Under the pieces are notes generated by a model. That model did not search any database, had not been told where the DNA came from, and saw nothing but the letters and a program-made list of their open reading frames with translations. A program made the position numbers and the translations under genes. Shown here one piece after another: positions 63,122 through 64,000 of a stretch of DNA of 64,000 nucleotides. Position 1 is the stretch's first letter, and each line of letters opens with the position of its first letter. This DNA is from Acidobacteriaceae bacterium (GTDB lineage Bacteria; Acidobacteriota; Terriglobia; Terriglobales; Acidobacteriaceae), in the NCBI GenBank assembly GCA_030041435.1, contig JASHNW010000090.1:62001-126000 (forward strand), read 5' to 3'.

Positions 63122-63999
63122 TGCGACTCCAGCACCGACTCCAGCTGCAGGACGCTCCTGACCACTTGTTGTCCAGGCGTAATGCCGGAGAGAATCTCCT
63201 GGTTGCCGCCAGGCAACATGTTTCCGGCCTGCACGACCACGCGCCGGAAATGGTTCCCTCCCGCGGGCACATACACCCAGTCCTGATCGTGGAGGTGCAG
63301 GATCGCATCGGCGGGCACCGTCGCGTGGATTTCCCTGGTCCGCCCGATCAGGGTTGCCGTCACAAACATGCCCAGCCGCAGCATGCCGGGATTGGCCACG
63401 TCGATGCGCACCTTAGCGGTGCGAATCGTAGGATCCAGTACCGGCCCGATGTCGCTGACTCGCCCGGTGAGTACCTTATCCGGATACGCGTTCAGGGCGA
63501 TCTGTGCCTCCTGTCCCAGTTGCACCTGGGGCAGATCGTTCTCGTAGACGTCGCAGATCACCCACACGTGCGAGAGATCGGCTATAGTGAACGCCGTCGC
63601 CGAGCCGGAGTAGGTTACGCCAGCCGCGGCCGCATTGGTCACGTTCTGCGCCACGATCACGCCGCTGATCGGCGCATAAACATTCACGACATCCGAGGGA
63701 TGATTCCGGTCAAGGCCCAGCGTGTTCAGCTGACGGGTCGCCGCGTCGAGATCTGCCTTCGCATCGTCCTCCGCGTCCTGCGCCTGCTCCAGCATTCCCT
63801 GCGCGATGGCCCCGTGCGCGTAGAGGTCCTTCGCGCGCAGATACGCCTTGTTATTCATCTGCTCGTCGTTCACAGCCTTCAGATACGTATCGAAGGCATT
63901 GAGCACGTCGGGGCTCTGCACCTTCATCAGTAACTGCCCCCTGGTCACGTCCTGATCGAGCGTGACGTGAATGTCCACAACACGCCCGCTGGCCAGCGA
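63118..63999 (-). CDS. RND efflux periplasmic adaptor (second system, 5'-truncated by window edge)
   Basis: The frame is open to the right window edge, giving about 293 visible residues; the N-terminus is missing. Parts seen: lipoyl half (RVVDIHVTLDQDVTRGQLLM), helical hairpin (YLKAVNDEQMNNKAYLRAKD to ADLDAATRQLN), second lipoyl half (VNVYAPISGVIVAQNV), beta-barrel (LSHVWVICDVYENDLPQVQL) and membrane-proximal domain (VPADAILHLHDQDWVYVPAG). Co-transcribed with and overlapping the pump gene (ATGA). The outer-membrane channel gene may lie further upstream. Confidence 0.9.
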   Translation of the reverse strand, partial: SLASGRVVDIHVTLDQDVTRGQLLMKVQSPDVLNAFDTYLKAVNDEQMNNKAYLRAKDLYAHGAIAQGMLEQAQDAEDDAKADLDAATRQLNTLGLDRNHPSDVVNVYAPISGVIVAQNVTNAAAAGVTYSGSATAFTIADLSHVWVICDVYENDLPQVQLGQEAQIALNAYPDKVLTGRVSDIGPVLDPTIRTAKVRIDVANPGMLRLGMFVTATLIGRTREIHATVPADAILHLHDQDWVYVPAGGNHFRRVVVQAGNMLPGGNQEILSGITPGQQVVRSVLQLESVLESQ

Positions 64000-64000
64000 T

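Overview
The window looks like chromosomal DNA from a GC-rich acidobacterium (subdivision 1, Acidobacteriaceae-like). The main reasons are two long orphan MacB/FtsX-type permeases of the ADOP class, a CRTAC1-type VCBS protein, a degraded Oar-like TonB receptor, a SAM-riboswitch-controlled threonine-synthase-like gene, and many palindromic intergenic repeats of the kind seen in that phylum. This is inference from gene content; no database was searched.

Layout. 1-3.9 kb: end of an RND heavy-metal-type efflux operon (adaptor, CusA/CzcA pump), closed by a MITE-like element. 4.1-7.2 kb: a membrane-anchored winged-helix regulator divergent from a lipid-type operon (secreted protein, CDP-alcohol phosphatidyltransferase, GtrA). 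7.3-11.5 kb: DinB protein, then a BlaI/BlaR1 pair and an HtrA protease. The same 20-bp palindrome lies before blaI and before the protease, so the three genes probably form a regulon. 11.5-24.3 kb: secreted glycoside hydrolase, DUF3300 protein, nucleotidase, oxidoreductases, ADOP permease, M20 amidohydrolase and a VOC protein. 24.35-26.3 kb: promoter, SAM-I riboswitch, threonine-synthase-like PLP enzyme and an overlapping MoaD/ThiS sulfur carrier with a ten-cysteine tail after its diglycine. 26.3-33 kb: TonB-like protein, GH16 glucanase lipoprotein, MFS symporter, KdsB and acetyl-CoA synthetase. 33.4-42.7 kb: ThuA-like protein, second ADOP permease, CocE-type hydrolase with a small partner, VCBS/UnbV protein and a LacI regulator. 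42.7-45.4 kb: coupled psd-pssA operon followed by an Asd-like protein whose catalytic cysteine is replaced by histidine. 46.3-47.1 kb: a gene-free repeat field. 47.1-50.3 kb: DUF465 protein, RimI, TsaB, methylmalonyl-CoA epimerase and MeaB, with unusual heptanucleotide arrays in the spacers. 50.5-52.3 kb: a dehydrogenase pair. 52.3-54.7 kb: a decay zone with an IS110 remnant, an intact IS5-family element and a frameshifted TonB-receptor fragment. 54.7-57.5 kb: MFS transporter between two AhpD-like enzymes. 57.6-64 kb: a divergent histidine kinase / NarL regulator pair and a second RND metal-efflux operon cut by the window edge.

The most interesting points are the SAM-riboswitch PLP-enzyme/sulfur-carrier pair with its Cys-rich tail, the BlaI-type operator shared with an HtrA protease, and heptad-phased degenerate tandem repeats at four gene ends. 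No tRNA, rRNA, CRISPR array or origin was recognised.
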